This document shows positions 49,863-58,920 of a stretch of 64,000 nt of DNA, one piece after another; positions within the stretch are counted from its first letter, which is position 1, and every line of letters begins with the position of its first letter. The DNA is from Allobosea sp. CS1GBMeth4 (GTDB lineage: Bacteria > Pseudomonadota > Alphaproteobacteria > Rhizobiales > Beijerinckiaceae). Under the pieces are notes generated by a model. The model was not told where the DNA came from. It was given only the letters and a program-made list of their open reading frames with translations, and made no database searches. The stretch lies in contig NZ_FYAS01000025.1 of assembly GCF_900185715.1 (NCBI RefSeq), positions 434,001 through 498,000 on the forward strand, read 5' to 3'. Made by a program: the position numbers and the translations under genes.

Positions 49863-50918
49863 TCAGAAGCCCCGCTCGGCCTCGGCGGGCAGGAAGGCGC
49901 CGGTGAAGGCATTCCCCGCCCGGGCCCTGTCCTTCAGCGGGACCGTTCCGGCGATCTGGTCGAGCGCCCGCTCCCAGCGCGCCCGGTCGATGCCGCCGAA
50001 GCCGTTGGCCCGGACCTGCGGCGTCGAGACGAACTGCTCCGTCACCATCTTCAGGCGCTCGAGCTCGATCTCGGGCCGCGCGCCGTCATTGCGCTTGAGG
50101 ACCGAGGCGAGGGCCGCCTCGGGATCGGCGACGACGTCCCTGACGCTGCGCGCGAGCGCCCGCAGCAGGCCGCGCACGGCCTCCGGCCGCTCACTGATCA
50201 GCCTGGGCGACGCGATCACGGCGTTGCCGTAGAGCTCGACGCCGTAATCCGCCATCACCAGCGTCACGATATCGTCCATCGGCACGCCGCGCGCCTTCAA
50301 GGTGATCGCCGCGGACTGCGCGAAGCCGAAGATCGCGTCGACCTCGCCCGATGCCAGCATCGGCTCACGCACCGGAAAGCCGATGGTCTCGAGCTTGATC
50401 TTGCCGTCGTCGATGCCGTTGAGCTTCCTGAAGATCGGCCATTGCGCGAAGGCCGCGTCGGTGGCGGGAGCGCCGAGCTTCTTGCCTTCCAGGCTCTTGG
50501 GATCCGCCGTGATGCCGCGGCTCTTGCGCCCGACGATCGCGAAAGGCGGCCGGTCGTAGACGATCATCACCGCCTTGAGGTCGATGGCCGGATGCTCGTC
50601 GCGGAACCTGATCAGAGAGGTGACGTCGCCGAAGGCGGCATCGTAGCCGCCCGTCGCCACCCGCTGGATCGCCTCGCGCGAACCGCCGCCCGGCTCGATC
50701 GTGACGTCGAGCCCCTCCTCGCGGAAATAGCCCTTGTCCAGGGCCGTGAGGAAAAGCGCCGCCGGCCCCTCGAAGCGCCAGTCCAGCGCGAACCTGATCG
50801 GCGCCTGCGCCATTGCGACGGGGAAGCCGCCAAGCGCGGCGACGCCGGCCCCGGCGAGCAGGCGCCCGAAGCCGCGCCGCGACGAGGGCGTGCCGAGCAG
50901 GGGCGTGGCAGAGGACAT
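49863..50918 (-). CDS. NMT1/THI5-like ABC substrate-binding protein (orphan)
   Basis: A 351-aa periplasmic binding protein. A twin-Arg-like or Sec signal (SRRGFGRLLAGAGVAALGGFP) ends near AMAQ. The mature part IRFALDWRFEGPAALFLTAL, EPGGGSREAIQRVATGGYD and AFGDVTSLIRFRDEHPAI is typical of nitrate/taurine/thiamine-precursor binders of the NMT1 type. No permease or ATPase gene is beside it, so it must pair with one elsewhere. The substrate may be an alkylsulfonate, pyrimidine precursor or similar; unknown. I begin at MSSATPLL, 27 codons after the first possible ATG. Confidence 0.88.
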   Translation of the reverse strand: MSSATPLLGTPSSRRGFGRLLAGAGVAALGGFPVAMAQAPIRFALDWRFEGPAALFLTALDKGYFREEGLDVTIEPGGGSREAIQRVATGGYDAAFGDVTSLIRFRDEHPAIDLKAVMIVYDRPPFAIVGRKSRGITADPKSLEGKKLGAPATDAAFAQWPIFRKLNGIDDGKIKLETIGFPVREPMLASGEVDAIFGFAQSAAITLKARGVPMDDIVTLVMADYGVELYGNAVIASPRLISERPEAVRGLLRALARSVRDVVADPEAALASVLKRNDGARPEIELERLKMVTEQFVSTPQVRANGFGGIDRARWERALDQIAGTVPLKDRARAGNAFTGAFLPAEAERGF

Positions 50919-51103
50919 GGCAAGCTCCGGAACGACCCACAGCCGATACGGCGGAAGCGCCTCGCCGACGACGTTCGGCGAACACGGCGCCGGAAACACG
51001 ACGCAACGAAGACGTCCCTAGCCGTCAGGTCAAGCGCCAACAGGGCAAGATCGGGGCGAAATCGCGGAAATGGTTACGTTTTTCTGCGGCGGCGCCAACT
51101 CCG

Positions 51104-51577
51104 TCACAGCGGCAGCGCCCCATCCGTCTTGACCTCCTCCATCACCGCATAGGTGCGCGTCTCCCGCACCGCCGGCAGCGCCAGCAGCACCTCGCCGAGG
51201 AAGCGGCGATAGGCGCCCATGTCGGCGACGCGCGTCTTGACCAGATAGTCGAAGCCGCCGGCGACCATATGGCATTCCAGCACCTCCGGCGCCCGCTTCA
51301 CCGCGGCCGCGAAACGCTCGAAGGCATCGGGCGTCGTCTTGTCGAGATAGACCTCGACGAAGACCAGGAGGTTCAGGCCCAGCTTCACCGGATCGAGCGT
51401 CGCCCGGTAGCCGGTGATGAAGCCTTCGCGCGCCAGCCGTTTCAGCCGCTCGCCGGTCGCGGTCGGCGACAGGCCGACCTTTTCCGCCAGTTCGACGCCG
51501 GCGGCGCGGCCATCGGCCTGGAGCAGGGCGAGCAGGCGCCTGTCGGTTCGGTCCAGAGCCGCATGATTCTCGGCCAT
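51104..51577 (-). CDS. putR: Lrp/AsnC-family regulator of putA (PutR)
   Basis: A 157-aa Lrp-type protein. The helix-turn-helix is RAAGVELAEKVGLSPTATGE, then LKRLAREGFITGYRATLD; the C-terminal RAM domain shows VLECHMVAGGFDYLVKTRVAD. It is divergent from putA across 115 bp, and alphaproteobacterial PutR is known to activate putA in response to proline. The role is well supported by context. Confidence 0.9.
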   Translation of the reverse strand: MAENHAALDRTDRRLLALLQADGRAAGVELAEKVGLSPTATGERLKRLAREGFITGYRATLDPVKLGLNLLVFVEVYLDKTTPDAFERFAAAVKRAPEVLECHMVAGGFDYLVKTRVADMGAYRRFLGEVLLALPAVRETRTYAVMEEVKTDGALPL

Positions 51578-51692
51578 ATCGATCCTCTTCGGGATTAATC
51601 GCTATCTTCTGGCCTAAATCTCCGTTGATATCCAGTCTGATTGCGATGATCCTGCAGATCATCCCGCTGCCGAGATCCGGAGCCTCTTTGCC

Positions 51693-54600
51693 ATGGCCGC
51701 CTCCGCCCCGCGACCTGCCGTCGACATGACGCCCGTCTTCCACGCTCCCTATGCCGAGGACGACGCCGCCATCGCCGGCCGCCTGCTCGCCGGAGGCCGC
51801 CGCGAGCCTGCGTCCAAGGCCAGGATCGACGCCCGCGCCACCTCGCTGATCGAGGCCATCCGCACCCGCAAGGTCGGCCTCGGCGGCATCGAGGAATTGC
51901 TCCGCGAATACTCGCTCTCGACCAAGGAGGGCCTCGCTTTGATGGTGCTGGCCGAGGCGCTGCTGCGCGTGCCCGACGCCGCCACCGCCGACCGGCTGAT
52001 CGAGGACAAGCTCGGCCAGGGCGATTTCGCCCATCACGAGTCCAAATCCGACGCCTTCCTGATCTCGGCCTCGTCCTGGGCGCTCGGCATCACCGCCCGC
52101 ATCATCCAGCCCGGCGAGACGCCGACCAGCATCATCGGCAATCTCTCCAAGCGCCTCGGCCTGCCCGCCGTGCGCACCGCGACGCGCCAGGCGATGCGCG
52201 TCATGGGCAACCATTTCGTGCTCGGCCAGACCATCGAGGAGGCGCTGAAGCGGGCCCGCTCCGGCTCGGGCAAACTCTACCGCTACTCCTTCGACATGCT
52301 CGGCGAAGGCGCCCGCACCAAGGCCGATGCCGAGCGCTACTACGCCTCCTATGCGGACGCGATCGACGCCATCGGCCGCTCCGCCGGCAATGACAGGCTG
52401 CCGAACCGGCCCGGCATCTCGGTCAAGCTCTCGGCGCTGCATCCGCGCTACGAGGCCACCAATCGCGAGCGCGTGCTGGCCGAGCTGACGCCGCAGGTGA
52501 TCGAGCTCGCCCGCAAGGCCAAGGCCTATGATCTCAACTTCACCGTCGACGCCGAGGAGGCCGACCGGCTCGAGCTCTCGCTCGACGTCGTCGCCGCCGT
52601 GATGGCCGATCGCTCGCTCGCCGGCTGGGACGGTTTCGGCCTCGCCATCCAGGCCTATCAGAAGCGCGCCTCGGCGGTGATCGACCACATCGCCGCCCTC
52701 GCCGCGCATCACGACCGCAGGCTGATGGTCCGCCTGGTCAAGGGCGCCTATTGGGACACCGAGCTGAAGCGTGCCCAGGAGCGCGGCCTGCCCGACTATC
52801 CGGTCTTCACCCGCAAGGCGATGACCGACCTGAACTACGAGGCCTGCGCGAAGCAGCTGCTCGCCCTGCGCCCGCGCATCATACCCCAGTTCGCGACCCA
52901 CAATGCGCTGACGGTCGCGACCGTCGCGGAACTGGCGCACGAGGGCTCCGGCGAGTTCGAGTTCCAGCGCCTGCACGGCATGGGCGAGGCGCTCTATGAG
53001 CGGCTGCTGCAGGAGGATGCCGGCTTTGCCTGCCGCACCTATGCCCCGGTCGGCGGCCATCAGGATCTGCTCGCCTATCTCGTCCGCCGCCTGCTTGAGA
53101 ACGGCGCCAACTCCTCCTTCGTCTCGGTCTCGGGCGATCCCGACGTGCCGGTCGCCCAGCTTCTGGTGCCGCCGGCCGACCTGATCGGCTCGCCCAGCGC
53201 CGCCCGCCACCGCCGCATCCCGCTGCCGGCCGAGCTCTTCGGCCCCTCCCGCCGCAACTCCGCCGGCGTCGAGCTCGGCGATGCCGCGAGCCTGGAGGCC
53301 ATGCTCGCCGAAATCCGCGCCGCCGCGGCCGAGCCCGTGCCCGACGCCGTGCCGCTGATCGACGGCAGGCCGGGCTCCGGCAGCCCCCGCGACGTGCTTT
53401 CGCCGATCGACGGCAGGCCGGTCGGCCGCGTCGTCGAGGGCGACGCTGCCGCCGCCGAGCAGGCCATGCGCGCGGCGAAGGCCGGCTTCCACGCCTGGAA
53501 CGCGACGCCCGCCCGCAACCGCGCCGCGGCCCTGCGCCAGGCCGCCGAGCTGATGGAGGCACGCCGCGGCCCGATCCTGGCGCTGCTCCAGTCCGAGGCC
53601 GGCAAGACCCTGGACGACGCCGTCGCCGAGCTGCGCGAGGCGGTCGACTTCCTGCGCTATTACGCTGCGGAGGCGGAAGCCAAATTCGCCGTGCCGGCCG
53701 CGCTTCCCGGTCCGACCGGCGAGGAGAACCGCCTGATCCTGCGCGGCCGCGGCCCCTTCGTCTGCATCGCGCCCTGGAATTTCCCGCTGGCGATCTTCAC
53801 CGGTCAGGTCGCCGCCGCACTGGTCGCCGGCAACAGCGTCGTCGCCAAGCCGGCGCCGCAGACCCCGCTGATCGCCGCGCTCGCCGTGCGCCTCCTCCAC
53901 GAGGCCGGCGTGCCGGCGAGCGCGCTGCACTTCGCCCCCGGCGACGGCAAGCTCGGCGCGGCCCTCGTCGCCCACCGGGACGTCGCCGGCGTCGCCTTCA
54001 CCGGCTCGACCGCGACCGCCCGTGCCATCAACCGAGCGCTCGCCGCCAAGGACGGGCCGATCGTCCCGCTGATCGCCGAGACCGGCGGCCTCAACGCCAT
54101 GATCGTCGACGCCACGGCCCTGGCCGAGCAGGTCGCCGACGACGTCGTCATCTCCGCCTTCCGCTCGGCCGGCCAGCGCTGCTCGGCGCTGCGCCTGCTC
54201 GTCGTGCAGGAGGACGTCGCCGACAAGATGGTCGAGATGATCGAGGGCGCCGCCGCCGAGCTCACCATCGGCGATCCGCGCCGGCCCGAGACCCATATCG
54301 GCCCGGTGATCGACCGGGCCGCCAGGGACCGGCTCGACGCCCATATCGCCGCGATGCGCGCCGCCGGCCGGGTCGCCTATGCCGGCACGACGCCATCACT
54401 TCCTGGCACCTTCGTCGCCCCGCACATCATCAAGCTCGACAGGGTCGCCGATCTCGCCGCCGAGCATTTCGGCCCGGTGCTGCATGTCGTGTGCTGGAAG
54501 GCGGGCCAGCTCGACACCGTGCTCGCCGAGATCGAGGCGACCGGCTACGGCCTGACCTTCGGCCTGCATTCGCGCATCGAGGCCACGGTCGAGCGCGTCG

Positions 54601-54812
54601 TCGACAAGCTCTCGACCGGCAACATCTACGTCAACCGCAACATGATCGGCGCGGTCGTCGGCGTGCAGCCCTTCGGCGGCCACGGGCTCTCGGGCACCGG
54701 CCCCAAGGCCGGCGGCCCGCACTATCTCGCCCGCTTCGCCACCGAGCAGACGGTGACGATCAACACCGCGGCGGCCGGCGGCAACGCCTCGCTGATCGCG
54801 ATGGGCGAATAG
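51693..54812 (+). CDS. putA: Bifunctional proline dehydrogenase / L-glutamate-5-semialdehyde dehydrogenase
   Basis: A 1039-aa PutA that oxidises proline to glutamate in two steps. The FAD-dependent proline dehydrogenase barrel spans about residues 130-450 (RPGISVKLSALHPRYE, LMVRLVKGAYWDTELKRAQ, FATHNALTVATV). The aldehyde dehydrogenase domain spans about 560-1020, with ETGGLNAMIVDAT (Glu near 796), SAGQRCSALRL (catalytic Cys near 829) and GPVLHVVCWK. The start is close to the dehydrogenase, so the N-terminal RHH DNA-binding domain of enteric PutA is missing and regulation falls to PutR. A long C-terminal extension is absent. Confidence 0.96.
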   Translation: MAASAPRPAVDMTPVFHAPYAEDDAAIAGRLLAGGRREPASKARIDARATSLIEAIRTRKVGLGGIEELLREYSLSTKEGLALMVLAEALLRVPDAATADRLIEDKLGQGDFAHHESKSDAFLISASSWALGITARIIQPGETPTSIIGNLSKRLGLPAVRTATRQAMRVMGNHFVLGQTIEEALKRARSGSGKLYRYSFDMLGEGARTKADAERYYASYADAIDAIGRSAGNDRLPNRPGISVKLSALHPRYEATNRERVLAELTPQVIELARKAKAYDLNFTVDAEEADRLELSLDVVAAVMADRSLAGWDGFGLAIQAYQKRASAVIDHIAALAAHHDRRLMVRLVKGAYWDTELKRAQERGLPDYPVFTRKAMTDLNYEACAKQLLALRPRIIPQFATHNALTVATVAELAHEGSGEFEFQRLHGMGEALYERLLQEDAGFACRTYAPVGGHQDLLAYLVRRLLENGANSSFVSVSGDPDVPVAQLLVPPADLIGSPSAARHRRIPLPAELFGPSRRNSAGVELGDAASLEAMLAEIRAAAAEPVPDAVPLIDGRPGSGSPRDVLSPIDGRPVGRVVEGDAAAAEQAMRAAKAGFHAWNATPARNRAAALRQAAELMEARRGPILALLQSEAGKTLDDAVAELREAVDFLRYYAAEAEAKFAVPAALPGPTGEENRLILRGRGPFVCIAPWNFPLAIFTGQVAAALVAGNSVVAKPAPQTPLIAALAVRLLHEAGVPASALHFAPGDGKLGAALVAHRDVAGVAFTGSTATARAINRALAAKDGPIVPLIAETGGLNAMIVDATALAEQVADDVVISAFRSAGQRCSALRLLVVQEDVADKMVEMIEGAAAELTIGDPRRPETHIGPVIDRAARDRLDAHIAAMRAAGRVAYAGTTPSLPGTFVAPHIIKLDRVADLAAEHFGPVLHVVCWKAGQLDTVLAEIEATGYGLTFGLHSRIEATVERVVDKLSTGNIYVNRNMIGAVVGVQPFGGHGLSGTGPKAGGPHYLARFATEQTVTINTAAAGGNASLIAMGE

Positions 54813-54815
54813 CGC

Positions 54816-55265
54816 TCAATACCGCCGTGCCGGCCTGAGCGGCCGGCAGCCGCGGCGGTCGCAGGTGCTTTCCCAGAGCCGGCCGGTATCGGTCTCGATG
54901 CAGCGGCTGGCATTGCAGTCGAAGCGCCCGCCGCCGCCATAGCCGCCGTCATAGCCCTGGCCGCCATAGGGGTTGCCGCCATAGCGCCGGCGCGGCGGCG
55001 GATCGTCGTCATAGCCGCCATAGCCGCCATAGCCGCGCTGCGGGCCGCCGAGCCGGCCGACCGGGCCGCTGCTCGGCCGGCAGCCGCGATAATCGCAGGT
55101 CGACTGCGTGTAGACGCCGGTGCGCGGGTCGATGCAGCTCTGCGGCGTGCACTGCAGCTGCACCTGGACGATCGGGCCGGGCGCCTCGAGCGGCGCGGCC
55201 GGCAGGGCGAGGGCCGGGCCGGCGAGGCCGGTGGCGAGGCAGGCGGCGAGGGCGAGGGCGCGCAT
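54816..55265 (-). CDS. Small secreted Cys-containing, Gly/Tyr-rich protein
   Basis: A 149-aa protein. A signal peptide (MRALALAACLATGLAGPALA) is followed by two related Cys motifs, CTPQSCIDPRTGVYTQSTCD with YRGCRP and CNASRCIETDTGRLWESTCD with RRGCRP. A Gly/Tyr-rich linker (GGYGGYDDDP, GYDGGYGGGG) lies between. The duplicated four-Cys unit suggests two small disulfide domains. The family is not known to me. It ends 3 bp from the putA stop on the other strand. Confidence 0.85.
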   Translation of the reverse strand: MRALALAACLATGLAGPALALPAAPLEAPGPIVQVQLQCTPQSCIDPRTGVYTQSTCDYRGCRPSSGPVGRLGGPQRGYGGYGGYDDDPPPRRRYGGNPYGGQGYDGGYGGGGRFDCNASRCIETDTGRLWESTCDRRGCRPLRPARRY

Positions 55266-55360
55266 CGGGGATTCTCCTTTGCCGCCATCCTGCACCCGAC
55301 AAGTTGAACGGAATCTGACCGGCCCTGCCGGCCTTCCGTTCAGGAAGGCGGCGCCCTCGC

Positions 55361-55624
55361 CTACTCCGCCGCCCGCGCCGCCGCCTGGCGCAGGCGCGCC
55401 AGCGCCTCCTCGGCCCCGGCCTTCACCGCCGGATCGGCGACCTGCCCCTCCTGCGCGACCCGCTCGGCCAGCGCCGCGACGCTGAATTCGCCGCCGCCGG
55501 CCGCGAGCTTCAGCACCGCATTGGCGAGCACGTTCGGCCAATAGGCGGCGCCGCCCTTGGCCAGCCCCTTGGCCTTGCGGCCCTCGAATTCGCGGGCGAG
55601 CTGTTCGGGCGTCTTTTTGGCCAT
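55361..55624 (-). CDS. Hypothetical small protein (87 aa)
   Basis: MAKKTPEQLAREFEGRKAKG then helical, Ala-rich sequence LAAGGGEFSVAALAERVAQE ending in an Ala/Arg-rich tail. The start has a typical basic leader. It looks like a small helix-turn-helix-like or regulatory protein of alphaproteobacteria. No specific function. Confidence 0.75.
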   Translation of the reverse strand: MAKKTPEQLAREFEGRKAKGLAKGGAAYWPNVLANAVLKLAAGGGEFSVAALAERVAQEGQVADPAVKAGAEEALARLRQAAARAAE

Positions 55625-55701
55625 GGCGGGGTTTCCGGTGAATCGTGTCTGAGCCGAGCTTATAGCAGCCTGCCGGTGAAGGGCGCGGGAACCTCGGCCC
55701 A

Positions 55702-55841
55702 ACCTTCTCCCGAATGGGAGAAGGTGGCGCGAAGCGCCGGATGAGGGCCTGCCCTTGCCGCAGAAGGCGCGACGGCTCCGTTGCGCCCTGACGATCAGCG
55801 GCGGTCCCTCACCCCTGCCCCTCTCCCATCCGGGAGAGGGG
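55702..55841 (+). repeat. CCTTCTCCC/GGGAGAAGG intergenic repeat
   Basis: Left hairpin CCTTCTCCC...GGGAGAAGG with GCGCCGGATGAGGGC; right hairpin CCTCTCCCATCCGGGAGAGG preceded by AGCGGCGGTCCCTCACCCC. Further copies are at 56247, 58183, 58633 and inside the 219-bp tandem units. Confidence 0.8.
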
Positions 55842-55859
55842 TTCCCCGCGCCTCACCTT

Positions 55860-56204
55860 CTACCGCTCGCCCTGCAGCGGGATCGCCTCGAGCTGGGCCT
55901 TGTGCCTGGCGATCCGCCGCTCGGCCTCGTTCCAGGCCTCCTTGCCCTCGACGCCCTGGCCGCGCAGGCGGATCGCCTCTTGGAAGGTCGCGCGCATCTC
56001 GTCGGAAAGGGCCTGCATGAACGCACCCGAGCATTGCAGGCTATCCGGCCCGGTGCAGGCCTTGGCCCGCCGGCAATCCTTGCGGCCGCAGAAGCGCCAG
56101 CACTGCAGCAATGTCGCGAACTGGCGCAGCATGATCGGCCGCTCGCGCTGGAAGCGCTCGAACTCCTCCTTCGTCGCGCCGCGATGGTCGGGATTGCGAG
56201 GCAT
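55860..56204 (-). CDS. Hypothetical Cys-rich protein (114 aa)
   Basis: Contains CWRFCGRKDCRRAKACTG and LQCSGAFMQ with several spaced Cys, suggesting a zinc or disulfide fold. The N-terminus FERFQRERPIMLRQFATLLQ and C-terminus RLRGQGVEGKEAWNEAERR are helical. Framed by repeat copies on both sides. No family assigned. Confidence 0.75.
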   Translation of the reverse strand: MPRNPDHRGATKEEFERFQRERPIMLRQFATLLQCWRFCGRKDCRRAKACTGPDSLQCSGAFMQALSDEMRATFQEAIRLRGQGVEGKEAWNEAERRIARHKAQLEAIPLQGER

Positions 56205-56246
56205 GGGGTGTCCTCCGATTGGTTTCCGGCAAGGGCGCGGGACCAG

Positions 56247-56389
56247 CCTTCTCCCGGATGGGAGAAGGTGGCGCGGAGCGCCGGATGAGGGCTTGCCCTA
56301 TCCGCAGAGGGCGCAACGGCTCCGTTGCACTCGAACAATCAGCGGCGGTCCCTCCCTCACCCCTGCCCCCCTCCCATCCGGGAGAGGGG
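56247..56389 (+). repeat. CCTTCTCCC/GGGAGAAGG intergenic repeat, second copy
   Basis: Same arms as the copy at 55702 with a few changes; ends CCCATCCGGGAGAGGGG. The segment from 56390 to 56753 that follows holds no supported gene and no strong hairpin. Confidence 0.8.
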
Positions 56390-56753
56390 ATCTGCGTCAG
56401 CGCCTCCCGCGCCCAGGCGTCGTCCCCGCCCGCAGGCTCACCCTGCGGGCGTTGTCGCATCTGAGGGGCAGCGGAGCGCCGCGAGGCGCGTTGGTAGAGA
56501 TCCGCATCCGTTGAGCCAGGATGCGGCGCGGATGGATTGAGCCACCATCCGCACGCCCCGTGGCGCTCCGCCAGGCGGCGATTTTAAGGCCCCGGGCCGC
56601 GCTTCTGCGAAGCCGGTAGCGGGCGCGCCGCGATGGCTCTTGGACGCCAGTAGCCTTCTTCAGGCCGTCGCGTCCTTGAAGCCGTCGCGCCGGCTGATCG
56701 CCGCCGCTTCATCTAGCGAGCTCCTCGCGCAGGGATCGTAATGTCCCCAGGTC

Positions 56754-57047
56754 GGTTCCCGAAGCCTCCCGGGAGTGGATCGCAACTCCACCCGCAGGCG
56801 CCGCACCCACCCCGCCAAACGACATGCCTCCGGTTGGCCGCCCCTCGGGGATGGGATGTGGGGGATATTACGGGAGGTTTGGAGGACGGGGATTGTTCAA
56901 GCGCCTGTCCCCGCATCCACCCTCCCCGTCATGGTCGGGCTTGTCCCGACCATCCACGTCTTTGCATCCGAACGACCGGGCGCGCCGCTCTGTATGTGAG
57001 CAGCGTCGCAAGACGTGGATGGTCGCCACAAGGGCGACCATGACGGG
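56754..57047 (+). repeat. ~295-bp composite repeat, copy 1
   Basis: Begins GGTTCCCGAAGCCTCCCGGG, contains CCAAACGACATGCCTCCGGT and GGGAGGTTTGGA, and ends with a full GGTCGGGCTTGTCCCGACC element (56928-57044). A similar unit is at 58321-58612. Confidence 0.8.
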
Positions 57048-57073
57048 AGAGGCGCCGAAACCGCGACGGAACC

Positions 57074-57728
57074 CCTCTCCCGCATCGAAGTCGGGTCTAC
57101 CCGACTTCGATCACTCTGAGAGCTGATCTCGGGCAGGCCCGAGATCAGTGGAGAGGGGCAGGTGAGGGACCGCCGCTGATTACTGAAACACGGCGGCACC
57201 GCTGCGCCTCCTGCGGTGAGGGCGGGCCCTCATCCGGCGCTCCGCGCCACCTTCTCCCATCCGGGAGAAGGCTGGGTCGAGGTTCCGGCGCCTCTCCCGC
57301 ATCGAAGTCGGGTCTACCCGACTTCGATCACTCTGAGAGCTGATCTCGGGCAGGCCCGAGATCAGTGGAGAGGGGCAGGGGTGAGGGACCGCCGCTGATT
57401 ACTGAAACACGGCGGCACCGCTGCGCCTCCTGCGGTGAGGGCGGGCCCTCATCCGGCGCTCCGCGCCACCTTCTCCCATCCGGGAGAAGGCTGGGTCGAG
57501 GTTCCGGCGCCTCTCCCGCATCGAAGTCGGGTCTACCCGACTTCGATCACTCTGAGAGCTGATCTCGGGCAGGCCCGAGATCAGTGGAGAGGGGCAGGGG
57601 TGAGGGACCGCCGCTGATTACTGAAACACGGCGGCACCGCTGCGCCTCCTGCGGTGAGGGCGGGCCCTCATCCGGCGCTCCGCGCCACCTTCTCCCATCC
57701 GGGAGAAGGCTGGGTCGAGGTTCCGGCG
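57074..57728 (+). repeat. Three tandem ~219-bp repeats
   Basis: Units start at 57074, 57291 and 57510 (217, 219 and 219 bp) and are almost identical; the first lacks 2 bp in GGGGCAGG. Each contains TCGAAGTCGGGTCTACCCGA, CTGATCTCGGGCAGGCCCGA, ATTACTGAAACACGGCGGCA and a CCTTCTCCCATCCGGGAGAAGG hairpin. Apparent small ORFs here are by-products of the repeat. Confidence 0.93.
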
Positions 57729-57750
57729 CCTCTCTCTCAGGTTCGCCCGC

Positions 57751-58089
57751 CTAAACCCGCAGCGCCGCCCTGATCGCCGCGACCACCGCGTCGCGATCGT
57801 CCAGCACCAGCCGGTTGGCGAAGCGCAGCACGGTGAAGCCGTGCCGCTCGATCTCCTGCGTCCGTGCCGCGTCGTAATCCCGCTCATGATCATGCCGGAC
57901 GCCGTCGAGCTCGACGATCAGCCGGCGTTGGATGCAGACGAAATCGACGGTGTAGCCGAGCAGCGGCACCTGCCGCCGGAACCGAAGGCCGTCGAGCCGG
58001 CGATGACGCAGCAGCTCCCACGTGACCTCCTCGGCCGGCGTCGCACGCCGGCGCAGCCTGCGGGCAAAGCTGCGCTGCTCGGTGGTCAT
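57751..58089 (-). CDS. DUF559 domain protein, Vsr-like endonuclease fold
   Basis: A 112-aa protein. RRRATPAEEVTWELLRHRRL, then FRRQVPLLGYTVDFVCIQRR and LIVELDGVRHDHERDYDAAR match DUF559, a PD-(D/E)xK family related to very-short-patch-repair nucleases; the Asp in VDFVC and Glu in IVELDG are the expected catalytic residues. HGFTVLRFAN follows. Commonly found as a lone gene in repeat-rich areas. I use the ATG at 58087-58089. Confidence 0.92.
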   Translation of the reverse strand: MTTEQRSFARRLRRRATPAEEVTWELLRHRRLDGLRFRRQVPLLGYTVDFVCIQRRLIVELDGVRHDHERDYDAARTQEIERHGFTVLRFANRLVLDDRDAVVAAIRAALRV

Positions 58090-58182
58090 CGGACGAGGAT
58101 GCCTCGGCGGGCGCTGCAACCGCAACCCAACCTTCTCCCGGATGAAGAAGATGGCACCGAATCTGATGAAGGGCGCGGGGAA

Positions 58183-58312
58183 CCCTTCTCCCGTGTGGGA
58201 GAAGGGCAGGGATGAGGGCCTGCCGGATCCGTAGGAGGCGCTGCGGTGCCGCCTCGCGCCAACAATCAGCGGCGGTCCCTCACCCCTGCCCCTCTCCCAT
58301 CCGGGAGAGGGG
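58183..58312 (+). repeat. CCTTCTCCC/GGGAGAAGG intergenic repeat, third copy
   Basis: CCCTTCTCCCGTGTGGGAGA on the left, CTCTCCCATCCGGGAGAGG on the right, with ATCAGCGGCGGTCCCTCACC between. It runs directly into the second composite repeat. Confidence 0.75.
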
Positions 58313-58320
58313 TTCCCCGC

Positions 58321-58612
58321 GGTTCCCGAAGCCTCCCGGGAGCGAGGTGCAACCCTCGCCCGCAGGCGCCACCCGCCAAACGACATGCCTCCGGTCGGCT
58401 GCCTTTTGGGGATGGGATGCGGCGGAGTATATGGGAGGTTTGGAAGGCGGGGATTGTTCAGGTGCTTATCCCCGCATGCACCCTCCCCGTCATGGTCGGG
58501 CTTGTCCCGACCATCCACGTCTTTCTACCCGAGCGACCGGTGCTGCGCTGGGCAGCCTGTCATCAGCCTCGCAAAGACGTGGATGGTCGCCACAAGGGCG
58601 ACCATGACGGGT
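58321..58612 (+). repeat. ~295-bp composite repeat, copy 2
   Basis: Parallel to 56754-57047: same start, CCAAACGACATGCCTCCGGT block, GGGAGGTTTGGA block and terminal GGTCGGGCTTGTCCCGACC element (58489-58609), with scattered substitutions in the middle. Confidence 0.8.
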
Positions 58613-58632
58613 GAGGACCGGAACCTCGCCCC

Positions 58633-58737
58633 TCCCTTCTCCCGGATGGGAGAAGGTGGCGCGGAGCGCCGGATGAGGGCCTGCCCTAACCGGAGGAGGC
58701 CGCAGCGGTTCCGTGCATCCTAAATATTAGCGACGGG
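58633..58737 (+). repeat. CCTTCTCCC/GGGAGAAGG intergenic repeat, truncated copy
   Basis: Left hairpin complete; it stops in TATTAGCGACGGGGTCG, where the sequence turns AT-rich. This junction may mark the edge of the inserted DUF3800 gene region. Confidence 0.65.
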
Positions 58738-58920
58738 GTCGCGCTGCTATCGCAACGAATTCCGACCGAGAGCGCAAGGCCCAAGCGAAAAGGTGAGTCC
58801 GTTCAATGACTTATATAAATACATGATTCTAATTGATTTTTTCTTCGCAACCGATAGAATCTGTTTGGGATTCCAATATCGGGTTGCGGACAATTCGATC
58901 CGTGGCGTCTGATGGGACGC

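Noticed and set aside
57216-57617. Two identical 60-aa ORFs
   Set aside because: They come from the tandem repeat itself and cross its hairpins; no ribosome site or family support.
57074-57728. Regular repeats resembling a CRISPR array
   Set aside because: Units are 219 bp and nearly identical throughout, with no short repeat/unique spacer pattern and no cas genes.
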